The position numbers were made by a program, and so were the translations under genes. A model generated the notes under the pieces. That model was given only the letters and a program-made list of their open reading frames with translations, had not been told where the DNA came from and ran no database searches. 64,000 nt of DNA from Ruegeria arenilitoris. Lineage in GTDB: Bacteria; Pseudomonadota; Alphaproteobacteria; Rhodobacterales; Rhodobacteraceae. Positions 36,892-45,478 of this stretch are shown here, in pieces (the stretch's first letter is position 1; each line of letters begins with the position of its first letter). The stretch lies in contig NZ_WPZQ01000005.1 of NCBI RefSeq assembly GCF_013030265.1, positions 310,001 to 374,000 on the forward strand, read 5' to 3'.

Positions 36892-37699
36892 CCATTCATA
36901 TTAACCATTTAAGATATGAGCAAATGACCAGTTTTGGGTGATCATGCGGTCAACAAGATCGTACAAATGCGAAATTTGACCTTCTTGTAGCAAAGAAAAT
37001 CCACCAACCTACGGGATACCCCTAATACCCAGAATGGGGGTGATCAGCTAGCTTTAGGTTAACTTGAATGAAGACCGGTGAGGCGCTTAGCCTGACCACT
37101 CACTCTGAAAATGACCAGCATATGGGGTGCTGGTCATTTTTCTTTGTGGGTAGGCTTAACTTTCAAATGTGCCACCAAAGCGATCCATGGTGTTTTCGGG
37201 CAAACGATTGCGCGGCACGGCATCCAAGGTTTTCGGAAATAGCTTTCCGATTTGGCGATTTAGTCTCGTAAACTTTCGACCAAAGCCGGGATTGACTACA
37301 ATGCATTGGTAATTGGCAGATTGTTGTTGAGGCTGCGATACATTGAAGAATTCACCAGCTAAAAACTTTCAGGTCTTTAGGCGCTTGTTCTTATAAATTT
37401 TTGGCTCCGATCTGCTGGCTATTGGTGCAGTGTAGTTAGGCAAACCCTCTGATGCGACGTCGAAACCGTCAAAGTTTGGTTGCCTATGAAAGCTAATTCC
37501 GGACCCCAAAATCAATTTGTGTTTTTGTGCAGCGATATAATTTCAGCAAACTAAATGATAAGAATAGTGACAATCAGAATCATCTGAGGACGTTTTAGAA
37601 ACAGAAAGGTGTTTAAACTGTACCTGGTGCCATGGGTTAACTACCGACCCGGTTCTGGGATGTTCGTTTTAGTATTCCAGAACGTTTCAGATTGAGTGT
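36892..37699. other. long gene-free stretch before the flippase
   Basis: There are 808 bases, AT-rich compared with its surroundings. A short open frame (37068-37271) spans the strong hairpin at 37108-37140 and is not credible as a gene. The first 250 bases end in that terminator. The last 400, which hold no hairpin I can point to, probably contain the flippase promoter. Confidence 0.5.
37108..37146 (+). terminator. strong rho-independent terminator, possibly of a small RNA
   Basis: A perfect 13-bp stem (37108-37120 with 37128-37140, AAAATGACCAGCA arm) has a 7-base loop and runs into TTTTTCTTT. It lies 216 bases after the preceding glycosyltransferase stop, unusually far for an operon terminator. 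The region 36990-37107 might therefore be a separate short transcript. Confidence 0.85.
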
Positions 37700-39010
37700 A
37701 TGACCGGCTCTCGTTCCAAATCATTGGTGAAGCGAATTGCCAAGAACATGTCATGGCTGTTCTTGTCCCAAATCCTTGTTGCCTTCTTTGGCCTTGCCAG
37801 CCTGATCATTACGGCGCGGGCTTTGGGCCCAGCGGCTGTTGGGATTCTAGCTCTTGTCGATGCATATGTGCAGATACTGGACCGCCTTTTCAGGTTGGAG
37901 CCCTGGCAAGCGGTGATCAAGTATGGAAGCGAAGCGCTCGCACAGGATGACACATCGCGCTTTCGTCATCTGGTCAAGCTATCAGTCGTTATCGATATCC
38001 TTGGTGGATTACTGGCAGGTACAATTGCCCTGTTGTTAGCACCCACTCTGGCGCCGCTGATTGGGCTTCCAGAAGGTATCGGTGCATCGTATATCTCACT
38101 GGTCGCGATCGGCCTGTTCCTGTCGCTTCGGCCAACAGGTATCGCGGTACTGCGTATTTTTGACAGGTTCGATGTTCTTGCGATTTCCGACATGGTGATC
38201 GCTGGTCTGCGCTTTGTTGGCATCGTGATTGCCTACATGCTCAGCCTCGATATCTGGGCATTTCTTGCGCTGATGCTGATGCATCAGATCCTGACCGGAT
38301 TGGTGGCCTTTTTCCTCGCAGTGAATGAGTTACGAAAGCGTAGCCTGCAGGCCTTTATGAAGCTGAAATTGTCCCAGGCGTTTTCAGACAATCCTGGCTT
38401 TCTGCGCTTTCTTTGGAACTCAAACTTCAACGTAATTCTCAGACAATCGACACAACGACTGGATGTGATTGTGGCTGGTGCAATGTTGGATGTCACCGCA
38501 GTGGGATTCTATCAGGTCGGCAAGCGCATCATGACAAATGTCGTGCGGCTTGGCGCCCCTATTCGACAGGTTCTATATCCTGAGATGACACGCCTCTGGG
38601 CCAGTGCTGAATTTGAAAAATTCTGGCGTCTTGTGCGCTATGTCACCTTCGCAATGTTTGGTGTTTCTCTGATCGTATCCTTGCCATTGGCGTGGAAGAT
38701 GCCGGAAATCGCGGTTTTGCTGTTTGGCCCTGAGTTCCGTGAGGCAGCGCCGGTGATGACCATCCTGATGTTTGCCGCGGTCCTTTATCTTGGCGCCTTG
38801 GTTCTGAACCCGGCACTGTTGAGTATGGGATTGGATAGCGCATTGGTCAGAACGACTTTCGTTTCGACCTGCATTTTTGCAATCTCGTTCCTGCCGCTGC
38901 TTTATTGGTTGGGGATCGAAGGCATCGCGTTAACACATGTGCTGTTCAATCTCGTTTGGACGCTGGGATGTATCCTGTCCATCCGGGCTTATCTGGCTAG
39001 GAACAAATGA
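37700..39010 (+). CDS. lipopolysaccharide/polysaccharide flippase (Wzx/MATE-like)
   Basis: This is a 436-residue polytopic membrane protein of the polysaccharide transporter family, with about 12 hydrophobic segments. Early motif regions are KNMSWLFLSQILVAFFGLA and LGPAAVGILALVDAY. It moves the undecaprenyl-linked repeat unit across the inner membrane. Start ATG 37700 has only a weak ribosome site. The next glycosyltransferase follows after 70 bases. No Wzy polymerase was found near it. Confidence 0.88.
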   Translation: MTGSRSKSLVKRIAKNMSWLFLSQILVAFFGLASLIITARALGPAAVGILALVDAYVQILDRLFRLEPWQAVIKYGSEALAQDDTSRFRHLVKLSVVIDILGGLLAGTIALLLAPTLAPLIGLPEGIGASYISLVAIGLFLSLRPTGIAVLRIFDRFDVLAISDMVIAGLRFVGIVIAYMLSLDIWAFLALMLMHQILTGLVAFFLAVNELRKRSLQAFMKLKLSQAFSDNPGFLRFLWNSNFNVILRQSTQRLDVIVAGAMLDVTAVGFYQVGKRIMTNVVRLGAPIRQVLYPEMTRLWASAEFEKFWRLVRYVTFAMFGVSLIVSLPLAWKMPEIAVLLFGPEFREAAPVMTILMFAAVLYLGALVLNPALLSMGLDSALVRTTFVSTCIFAISFLPLLYWLGIEGIALTHVLFNLVWTLGCILSIRAYLARNK

Positions 39011-39080
39011 CATGTCAAAGCTTCCGACACCTGATCACTGTTTTACCGAGTAACTGTTTTACGAGCTTCCCGAGATACCA

Positions 39081-40241
39081 ATGCCTAAGAAAATCCTATT
39101 CCCCTTTGAGGGTGACACAGTAATCGGCGGTAGCCATGTTTCAGCAATGAAGCTGGCAGCAGCGCTGGATCGGTCCAAATACGAACCCCACATCCTGATC
39201 CACTATGAGGCTGGACCTGCCGCAGACTATGCGCAATCGCTTGGGCTGGATTTTGAGGTTTTGGAAGAACCCAGTCTGATGTCGCCAGGGGGCTTGAGCT
39301 ATCCCAAGGATTGCGGGGCGGGGGCTTACATGATCTCCAGCATGCGCCGTCTAGTGTCTACCTTGTCTCGCATTGACCCTGACATCGTGCACACGAACGA
39401 AGGCCGGATGCATGCCAACTGGGTGTTGCCGACCAAGCTGGCGGGCAAGAAACACATTTGGCATCACCGTCAGGATCCAACCGCGTTTGGCATCAACAAG
39501 CTGGCGCCATTGTTTTCCGATCACATCATCAGTGTCTCGCAGTTTGCAAAACCCAGCAAACCGCTTCGATCGGTTGATCAGAAATTTACGGTGGTTCGCA
39601 GCCCATTTGATTTCAATCCAAACCCGCCCGATCGTGAGACAAGCCGCCAAGCGGTTCTTGCCGAGATGAACTTGCCGGATAACGCCATTTTGCTGGGCTA
39701 TTTCGGGAATTTCGTCACCAGAAAACGCCCTGATCACTTCGTTAAGGTCATCGCCGCCATTCAGCAGGCGATGCCTGATGTACCGGTTCACGGCTTCCTT
39801 TTTGGCAGCGTTGCTGAACGAGACGAAGAACTGAAGCAATCCTGCCTCGATATAGCTGCAGATGCGGGCATTACGGATAGCATTCATCTGATGGGATTCA
39901 GGCAACCGATTGATGGCTATATGGCGGCGATGGATGCCAATCTGGTAACCGCGTTGGACGAACCTTTTGGCCGCACTCTCATCGAAGCGATGTATCTGGG
40001 AACACCCGTTGTCGCGACACGCCATGGTGGCAATATCGAAGCGATCAGGGATCGGGAAAACGGCTTTCTGGTTGATCCGTTCGATCCGGCCGCGTTCGTT
40101 GAACCCGTCAAGCAACTGCACCAGGACAAGGAGCTGCGCGATCGCATCTCGGCAACCGCGCAAGCGTATGCAAACGAAAACTTTGGTCTTTCAATTCATG
40201 TGAAAGGTGTCTGCGAAATCTATGATCGGTTGCTGTCCTGA
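39081..40241 (+). CDS. glycosyltransferase, family 4
   Basis: This is a 386-residue GT-B glycosyltransferase. The N-terminal LFPFEGDTVIGGSHVSAMKLAAAL forms the acceptor-side loop. The C-terminal domain ends with the GT4 donor signature DEPFGRTLIEAMYLGTPVVATRHGG around residue 295. It is cotranscribed with the flippase (70-base gap) and convergent with the carbamoyltransferase, whose stop is only 19 bases away. Sugar specificity is not evident. Confidence 0.88.
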   Translation: MPKKILFPFEGDTVIGGSHVSAMKLAAALDRSKYEPHILIHYEAGPAADYAQSLGLDFEVLEEPSLMSPGGLSYPKDCGAGAYMISSMRRLVSTLSRIDPDIVHTNEGRMHANWVLPTKLAGKKHIWHHRQDPTAFGINKLAPLFSDHIISVSQFAKPSKPLRSVDQKFTVVRSPFDFNPNPPDRETSRQAVLAEMNLPDNAILLGYFGNFVTRKRPDHFVKVIAAIQQAMPDVPVHGFLFGSVAERDEELKQSCLDIAADAGITDSIHLMGFRQPIDGYMAAMDANLVTALDEPFGRTLIEAMYLGTPVVATRHGGNIEAIRDRENGFLVDPFDPAAFVEPVKQLHQDKELRDRISATAQAYANENFGLSIHVKGVCEIYDRLLS

Positions 40242-40260
40242 CGATTGACAGAACGTGGTG

Positions 40261-41832
40261 TCAGGGAGCATCGACTTTATAGTAGGTGTTCCCCGCAACA
40301 AACCCATCCAGTCCAACCTGGCGCGCGTAGTGAGCCAAATCGCTGGTCTTGTTGATAAAGCCCGAGTTTTTGAAGTTCAGAGAGGTGTTGCACAGCACAC
40401 CGACACCGGAGATCGTTTTGAACTCATTCAATAAATCATAGAAGATTGGGTTCTGATCACGCTCGACAGTCTGCACGCGTGCTGACCCGTCGACATGTGT
40501 TATTGCGGCAAGATCCGGGTTTTTGACCCGATGAAAATCAAGCATGTAAGGCGAGGAACCGGACAGATCAAAGTGCTGGGCGGCATCTTCCTGCAGCACT
40601 GAAGGAGCGACGGGACTGTTCAGTGCTCGCCCTTTGATCCGGTTCAGTTTGACCCGCGTTTCGCTGGAAAATGGCGCAGCCAGAATTGAACGATTTCCAA
40701 GGGCACGTGGTCCAATTTCGCAATTCCCGCGCGTCCAGCCGATGATCTGACCATCCATCAGGGCCTGCGCAACGACTTTGAGGTTGAGCTCTGACATGGT
40801 GATTCCATCAGTATCGACCTTGTCGTCACAGAATGACTGACCGGAATAGACGGACCAATCCAGCTTGGCGCGACCGGTAAAGTGGCGCATTGCGTCGACG
40901 GCAGTACCGATTGCGCAACCTGAATCACCGGTGGTCGGGGGAATAAACACCTCACGGAACAAACCACTTTCTTTCCAGCGTGTGTTCCAGTGTCCGTTCA
41001 ACCCGCAGCCGCCAGCGATAAGCAGCGGGTAGCTTTGATTGAGGTTCTTTTCTGCGAACTGGTGGAACCGGTCAAAAATGGCATCTGAGAGTTTGGTTGC
41101 AAGATTCTTCAGCTTTTGGCTGTCAGTGCCAATGTTGAAAAAGGGCGAATTCACAAAGGAGCTTTTGCGCAACGGATCAGTTGCCGTGTTGATGGACAGA
41201 ATCTGATCAATCAGCGCTTGTTCGTCTTCGTCCGCTGGGCCGTTTTCACCAAATGAGCAAGCTGCCATCAACCGCCCGGGATCTTCAGGCCGCAGCTCGC
41301 CGCCTGAAATCGGGAAGTCCGGGTCGGCCAGTGCATAAAGAAAGGCAAATCGTGTGCCCGGAGATGTCATCACCTGACCCAGATGGCGAATATTGAGCCC
41401 AGCGTCGATCTCATAGAAATCACCCAAAGCGCCTTCCCAAAGCAGGACATAACATGGCTCACCCTGCTGGAAAGGCGACAGGGCGTAGCTACACCAGATA
41501 TGCGCGCGTTCATGAGTGGATGAATAATAGTCCACCGATTTTCCGAAAAACGTTCGTTTGCCGATACTTTCAGACCCAGGACCTACACCAAAATACCCCG
41601 CACCCGACGTGGTGACATGATCCGATCCATTGCTTGACCAGCCACTGAGGGCCAAAACATCCGGCAGGTCTTTGAACCAAAGCCCCGCGTCTATGAAGGT
41701 GTCGGGAGTTACCGGGGTGTATCTGGGAAAACTGTTCTTTTCGGCCTCGTAGGAAAACAGCAGTTTCTGATCGGTACTGTCGATACCGGCAACCGTGCCG
41801 TCATGACCTGATTTAAACGACAGAATATTCAT
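40261..41832 (-). CDS. carbamoyltransferase, NodU/CmcH family
   Basis: This enzyme transfers a carbamoyl group from carbamoyl phosphate to a sugar hydroxyl, decorating a surface glycan. The 523-residue product starts ILSFKSGHDGTVAGI (N-terminal NodU/Kae1-like ATPase fold with the metal-binding His-Asp). Its C-terminal carbamoyl-binding domain has GPRALGNRSILAAPF. ATG 41832 follows GAGGTTCGGG; the open frame extends further upstream without a motif. The gene is monocistronic on the minus strand at the right end of the polysaccharide locus. Confidence 0.92.
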   Translation of the reverse strand: MNILSFKSGHDGTVAGIDSTDQKLLFSYEAEKNSFPRYTPVTPDTFIDAGLWFKDLPDVLALSGWSSNGSDHVTTSGAGYFGVGPGSESIGKRTFFGKSVDYYSSTHERAHIWCSYALSPFQQGEPCYVLLWEGALGDFYEIDAGLNIRHLGQVMTSPGTRFAFLYALADPDFPISGGELRPEDPGRLMAACSFGENGPADEDEQALIDQILSINTATDPLRKSSFVNSPFFNIGTDSQKLKNLATKLSDAIFDRFHQFAEKNLNQSYPLLIAGGCGLNGHWNTRWKESGLFREVFIPPTTGDSGCAIGTAVDAMRHFTGRAKLDWSVYSGQSFCDDKVDTDGITMSELNLKVVAQALMDGQIIGWTRGNCEIGPRALGNRSILAAPFSSETRVKLNRIKGRALNSPVAPSVLQEDAAQHFDLSGSSPYMLDFHRVKNPDLAAITHVDGSARVQTVERDQNPIFYDLLNEFKTISGVGVLCNTSLNFKNSGFINKTSDLAHYARQVGLDGFVAGNTYYKVDAP

Positions 41833-42194
41833 TTCCCGAACCTCACAACGCTGGCCGAACCACTTACATCCGGATCGCGCCAGAGACCTTGGAGGCACGC
41901 CAGAAGACAATCAAAAATTCAAATGCGACCCAACTAAATCAGCCGCTCAATTACAGCCTAACAGATGGTAGGCAGGGCTTGTAAACTAACTTTGACCACG
42001 GTGAGTGAGGCGGGTGGCTTAGGGAGACATTCGTAAACGGAAAGGTAAATTTTCGGACATTGTTTACCAAAGTAAATGTTGTGCCCGAGCTGTCGGGCGA
42101 GCGTTTTTAACGCCGATTGGACCACAAAACTCATTTGTGGAGAAAGGTCCAGCTGGCAGTTTGGATCAGCCGATTTGGACCCGACCCAGCAACA
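41833..42194. other. intergenic region with a plus-strand hairpin
   Basis: These 362 bases hold no gene. On the plus strand GCCCGA/TCGGGC (42083-42088 with 42093-42098) is followed by GAGCG and TTTTT at 42104-42108. This looks like a terminator, yet no plus-strand gene lies upstream. Just before it, ACATTGTTTAC-CAAA-GTAAATGTT is an imperfect dyad. A short transcript or a carbamoyltransferase promoter element is possible. Confidence 0.35.
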
Positions 42195-42222
42195 AAAAAG
42201 GGCCGGTCATTTGACCGGCCCA
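42195..42222 (-). terminator. rho-independent terminator of the LysM/PP2C/FHA group
   Basis: On the minus strand, a 9-bp stem GGGCCGGTC/GACCGGCCC with an ATTT-type loop is followed by six T residues (A-run at 42195-42200 on the plus strand). It sits 23 bases beyond the stop of the last LysM gene. Confidence 0.92.
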
Positions 42223-42245
42223 GATTATACAGGTGAACCGAGGGA

Positions 42246-43355
42246 TCAGTTCGACGCTGCCATCAGTTTTTCGTTATGCTCGCGCAGTGTGTCGGAAACG
42301 ATGGCGTACCACTCACCCGATTCACGCATCTCGTTCAGACCTTTGTTCAGCATGGCCAGGTACTGCTTGCCGAACGGGTTGCTGCGGTGTGCGATGAAAC
42401 GCAGCGACGACAGCGAGGTCACGAATGGGTTTTCAATCATGTCGTTCTGGTTCAGGCCCATTTCCGACATGGTGTCCGAGAACAGCTGAACCTCGAAGGT
42501 GGCGATGTCCGCGGTACCGGTCAGAACCGCATCAAGGCACTCACGCGCGGTGATCGGCTGCATCAGGGTCATGGATTCGCCGTTGTGCAGGCCTTCTTGT
42601 TCCAGATCGTGGATGAACCAACCGTCCATACGGCAGATGGTTGCGCCTTTCAGCTCGTCGAAGGTTGTTGCGTTGGCGTAGTTGCTCTCTGGCAGGGTGT
42701 AGAAGCCGACAACAATGTCATACACCGGAACAGACGAGTCGAACTGGGTGCAGCGTACTTCGGTTTCCCAAGACCACTCATACGAACGGTTGGTGCAGTC
42801 AGGCATGTTCCATGCCATCGATACATCGAACGCGCCGAGCGGCAGCAGGGTTTCCAGGTGCGAGTTCCAGTCATCTACGAAGCTGACCGAGTAGTCGCGC
42901 GCGTTACCGCCACGCTGCAGCGCTGTGGTACCCAGACGGGTAATCGCACCACCGCCGTTCAGCGATTCATCCGCGAAAGGTGCCCAGCCGTTGCCGGTGA
43001 CCAACTTGATCGGTGGCTGGTAAACGCTCGAACGTTGGACGCTTGCAGCACGCTGTTCTTCCGCCGCGATGATCTCTTGGGCCGAACGGCCGTTCGGCAG
43101 GCTACCGTCTTCACAAGGCAGGGCCAGTACCAAGCCCGGCTCCAGCGAGTTCGGGTTGGTGATGATGTTACGGTTCGCGTTAAAGATCGGCTGGTAGTTC
43201 GATGTGCCGTAAGCCGCGATGGCGATCGTCGCCATCGTGTCACCGTCGACAACCGTATAGTTTGTACAAGCTTCCTGTGCAGCGGCTGCACCGGCGCTCA
43301 GCGCAGTAACGGCTGCGGCCGACATCACTGCTTTCTTCAGTTTCAATTCAAACAT
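42246..43355 (-). CDS. secreted LysM + solute-binding-domain protein
   Basis: This is a 369-residue exported protein. It has a signal peptide ending ...AAAAQ, then a LysM domain bracketed by cysteines (ACTNYTVVDGDTMATIAIAAYG to LPCED, about residues 30-80). A type-II periplasmic-binding domain of the polar-amino-acid (SBP_bac_3) kind covers about residues 115-365. LysM should bind peptidoglycan. The binding domain keeps two Cys pairs also present in its paralogue next door (e.g. TICRMDGW and ARECLDAV). ATG 43355 follows GGAGGAAGTGG. There is no ABC permease or ATPase nearby, so a sensory or scaffolding role on the cell wall is more likely than uptake (inference). Confidence 0.87.
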   Translation of the reverse strand: MFELKLKKAVMSAAAVTALSAGAAAAQEACTNYTVVDGDTMATIAIAAYGTSNYQPIFNANRNIITNPNSLEPGLVLALPCEDGSLPNGRSAQEIIAAEEQRAASVQRSSVYQPPIKLVTGNGWAPFADESLNGGGAITRLGTTALQRGGNARDYSVSFVDDWNSHLETLLPLGAFDVSMAWNMPDCTNRSYEWSWETEVRCTQFDSSVPVYDIVVGFYTLPESNYANATTFDELKGATICRMDGWFIHDLEQEGLHNGESMTLMQPITARECLDAVLTGTADIATFEVQLFSDTMSEMGLNQNDMIENPFVTSLSSLRFIAHRSNPFGKQYLAMLNKGLNEMRESGEWYAIVSDTLREHNEKLMAASN

Positions 43356-43399
43356 GTCCACTTCCTCCAGACTTTTGTTTTGTCAGGCCTCTTGGGGCC

Positions 43400-44662
43400 T
43401 TAGCCATTTTCCATTTGATGACGCAGGGCGGTCGACACGATGTCGCGCCATTCACCCGATTGCTGCATGATCGCCAGACCCTGATTAAGCGTCTCAAGGA
43501 TCGCTTCCCCATCTGGATTATCTTTGTGGGTCATGACGTTAAGCGACTTTACCGCCGCCAGGTTGGGGTTTTCGATGATCTGATGTTCGTAGCCGAGGCG
43601 GCTGATGGCTTCGACCGCGAGATGCGCCTCAATTGCGACGATGTCAGCGCGGCCATCCATGACGGCGTGGAAACACTCGTCAGGCTCAACCGGGCGAAGC
43701 ATCGTGATAGCTGGTTCATAGAGGCCGACCGCATCCATGTGCGACAGCGACCAGCCTTCAGGACGACAAATCGTGGTGCCAGCAAAGTCGGCATAGGTCA
43801 GAGTTTCCTCGTAACCGCTTCCTTCCTTGGCAAAGAAGGTGTCCACAACTTCATAAAACGGGTTCGAGAAGTTGTAAGTTTCGCATCGCACGCGGTCTTT
43901 TTCAGACAGGGCCTCTGCTTCTTCACAGTTCGGTCGCGACCAAGGGAAGGTGGCGTCAAATGCCAAAGTCGGCATCAGCAGATCCAGATGCGATGACCAG
44001 TCGTTGACGAACTGGATCTTATAGGCCTGCTCTGGCGCGGCCCGGAACATGGCGGTTTCAACCAACTGGGTATACAGACCACGATGTGGCAGGGCCTCGT
44101 CGGTGAACGGGGCGTAGTTGCCGCCAGTGATCAGTAGCAGCTGGCGATCGCGGATCTCGGGGCGTTCGCCGCTTGTGGCATTGCGGATCAGCGCGGCACC
44201 TTCGGCGCGGGCTGCCTCAATTTCCTTCTTCGCCTCTGCCTTGGCCGCAATCACGGCCTCTTCGCTGGTTTTCTTGGCCTCAGCTTCAGCTGCCGCAACA
44301 CGCGCTTCGGCATCTGCAATGGCTTGCTCGGCGCGTGCTTCGGCGGCTTTGACCAGCTCAGCAGCCATTTCCGCGGCCATGCGCTCGGCTTCAGTCTCAC
44401 CCTGAGGTATAGCGCGGCCCACGTCTTCCAGGCAGGGGAATTCCAGAACGTCGCCGACCCGGATGATGTTCGGGTTGGACCCGATCACGTCGCGGTTTGC
44501 ATCATAGATGATCCGGTAATCTTCGGTCGAGTAGACCTGGATTGCCAGTTCCCGCAGGCTGTCGCCGCGCTGGATTTCATATGTTGAACAAGCCTCTTGC
44601 GCCGAGGCTGCCCCCGTCGCGGCAGCAAGTGCCAGGCTGGATATGATCAGGTGTGTTCGCAT
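43400..44662 (-). CDS. secreted LysM + coiled-coil + solute-binding-domain protein (paralogue)
   Basis: This is a 420-residue paralogue of the downstream gene. It has a signal peptide (...GAASAQ) and a Cys-flanked LysM domain (ACSTYEIQRGDSLRELAIQVYS to FPCLED). A long Ala/Glu/Lys-rich coiled coil (about residues 90-160) is absent from its neighbour. The SBP_bac_3-like domain follows, with matching cysteines (PNCEE...VRCET, TICRPEGW, PDECFHAV). The coiled coil suggests oligomerisation or reach through the wall. It is 27 bases after the PP2C gene and 44 bases before the second LysM gene, in one transcription unit with the FHA and PP2C genes. The ligand is unknown. Confidence 0.87.
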   Translation of the reverse strand: MRTHLIISSLALAAATGAASAQEACSTYEIQRGDSLRELAIQVYSTEDYRIIYDANRDVIGSNPNIIRVGDVLEFPCLEDVGRAIPQGETEAERMAAEMAAELVKAAEARAEQAIADAEARVAAAEAEAKKTSEEAVIAAKAEAKKEIEAARAEGAALIRNATSGERPEIRDRQLLLITGGNYAPFTDEALPHRGLYTQLVETAMFRAAPEQAYKIQFVNDWSSHLDLLMPTLAFDATFPWSRPNCEEAEALSEKDRVRCETYNFSNPFYEVVDTFFAKEGSGYEETLTYADFAGTTICRPEGWSLSHMDAVGLYEPAITMLRPVEPDECFHAVMDGRADIVAIEAHLAVEAISRLGYEHQIIENPNLAAVKSLNVMTHKDNPDGEAILETLNQGLAIMQQSGEWRDIVSTALRHQMENG

Positions 44663-44689
44663 GAGTCCTGTTGCTTTGCCTTTTTTTGG

Positions 44690-45475
44690 TTATTGTCCTG
44701 CCGGCTTGACGACGGCGATTGAAACGTTGTCCTGGTCGGGATCCTCCTTGGCCTGCAGCGCCTGCAGCAGGGTATCGGCGATGTCCTGAGACAAAGACTG
44801 CGCATGATCATTCAGGATCGACTGGATCTCGTTATTGCTGAGATATTGCAGTCCATCACTGCCCAGGATCAGGATGTCATCCGCATTCAGAACCAGAGGC
44901 TCTTCGGGACAATCGACCTTGGGAATGGATGCACCCATGATCACCGACGTCAGCTGATTGCGGTCGGGGTGTGACCGCGCCTCGTCAGGGGACAAAATCC
45001 CCTTGGCGACCTGCGCATCGATCTCGGGGGCCATTGAATGGTCTTCGTTGATCTGGGTCAGTGTGCCGTCCCGATACAGGTACATCGGGCTGTCACCGAT
45101 CGAAATCCAGAACACCCGTTGCCCCAGAAGCAGCATGCCCAACAAGGTCGAACCCATGCTGAAACCCTGGCTCTGCTCTTCACCGTGATTGGCGATTGCG
45201 GCGTTGGCCTGTATCGCAGCCATGGGCAGTGCATCGATCAATGCGCCTTCGGCAGCATCGGGATCTTCCATCTGCGCATCGACCACTTCTCTCCAGGCGG
45301 AAAGAACCAGCTCTGATGCAACTTCACCCGCTTCGTGGCCACCCATACCATCGGCCACCACAACATAACCCGAGTTCGTAGCATCAAAGACACGAGCGGC
45401 GATCGCATCTTCCTGCGTTTCGCGCTGACCCTGGTTCAGGATCAGTGCAATGTCATATGCCGGAGTCGCCAGCAT
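44690..45475 (-). CDS. PP2C-family Ser/Thr protein phosphatase
   Basis: This is a metal-dependent phosphatase that removes phosphate from Ser/Thr, the natural opponent of the kinase at 46744-48936. The 261-residue product has all PP2C motifs: RETQEDA (D23), VVADGMGGHEAGEVAS (D42, metal), FWISIGDSPMY, LGSDGLQYL and the final DQDNVSIAVV. It consists of the catalytic domain alone, so it is cytoplasmic. The start is three bases after the FHA gene stop, indicating cotranslation. Confidence 0.94.
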   Translation of the reverse strand: MLATPAYDIALILNQGQRETQEDAIAARVFDATNSGYVVVADGMGGHEAGEVASELVLSAWREVVDAQMEDPDAAEGALIDALPMAAIQANAAIANHGEEQSQGFSMGSTLLGMLLLGQRVFWISIGDSPMYLYRDGTLTQINEDHSMAPEIDAQVAKGILSPDEARSHPDRNQLTSVIMGASIPKVDCPEEPLVLNADDILILGSDGLQYLSNNEIQSILNDHAQSLSQDIADTLLQALQAKEDPDQDNVSIAVVKPAGQ

Positions 45476-45478
45476 CTA

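Noticed and set aside
37068..37271. 67-codon frame in the gap before the flippase
   Set aside because: It reads straight through a perfect terminator hairpin.
42276..43403. Long open frame (375 codons) opposite the LysM/binding-domain gene
   Set aside because: It is antisense to a gene with a clear signal peptide, LysM and binding domain; the frame is a by-product of its codon bias.
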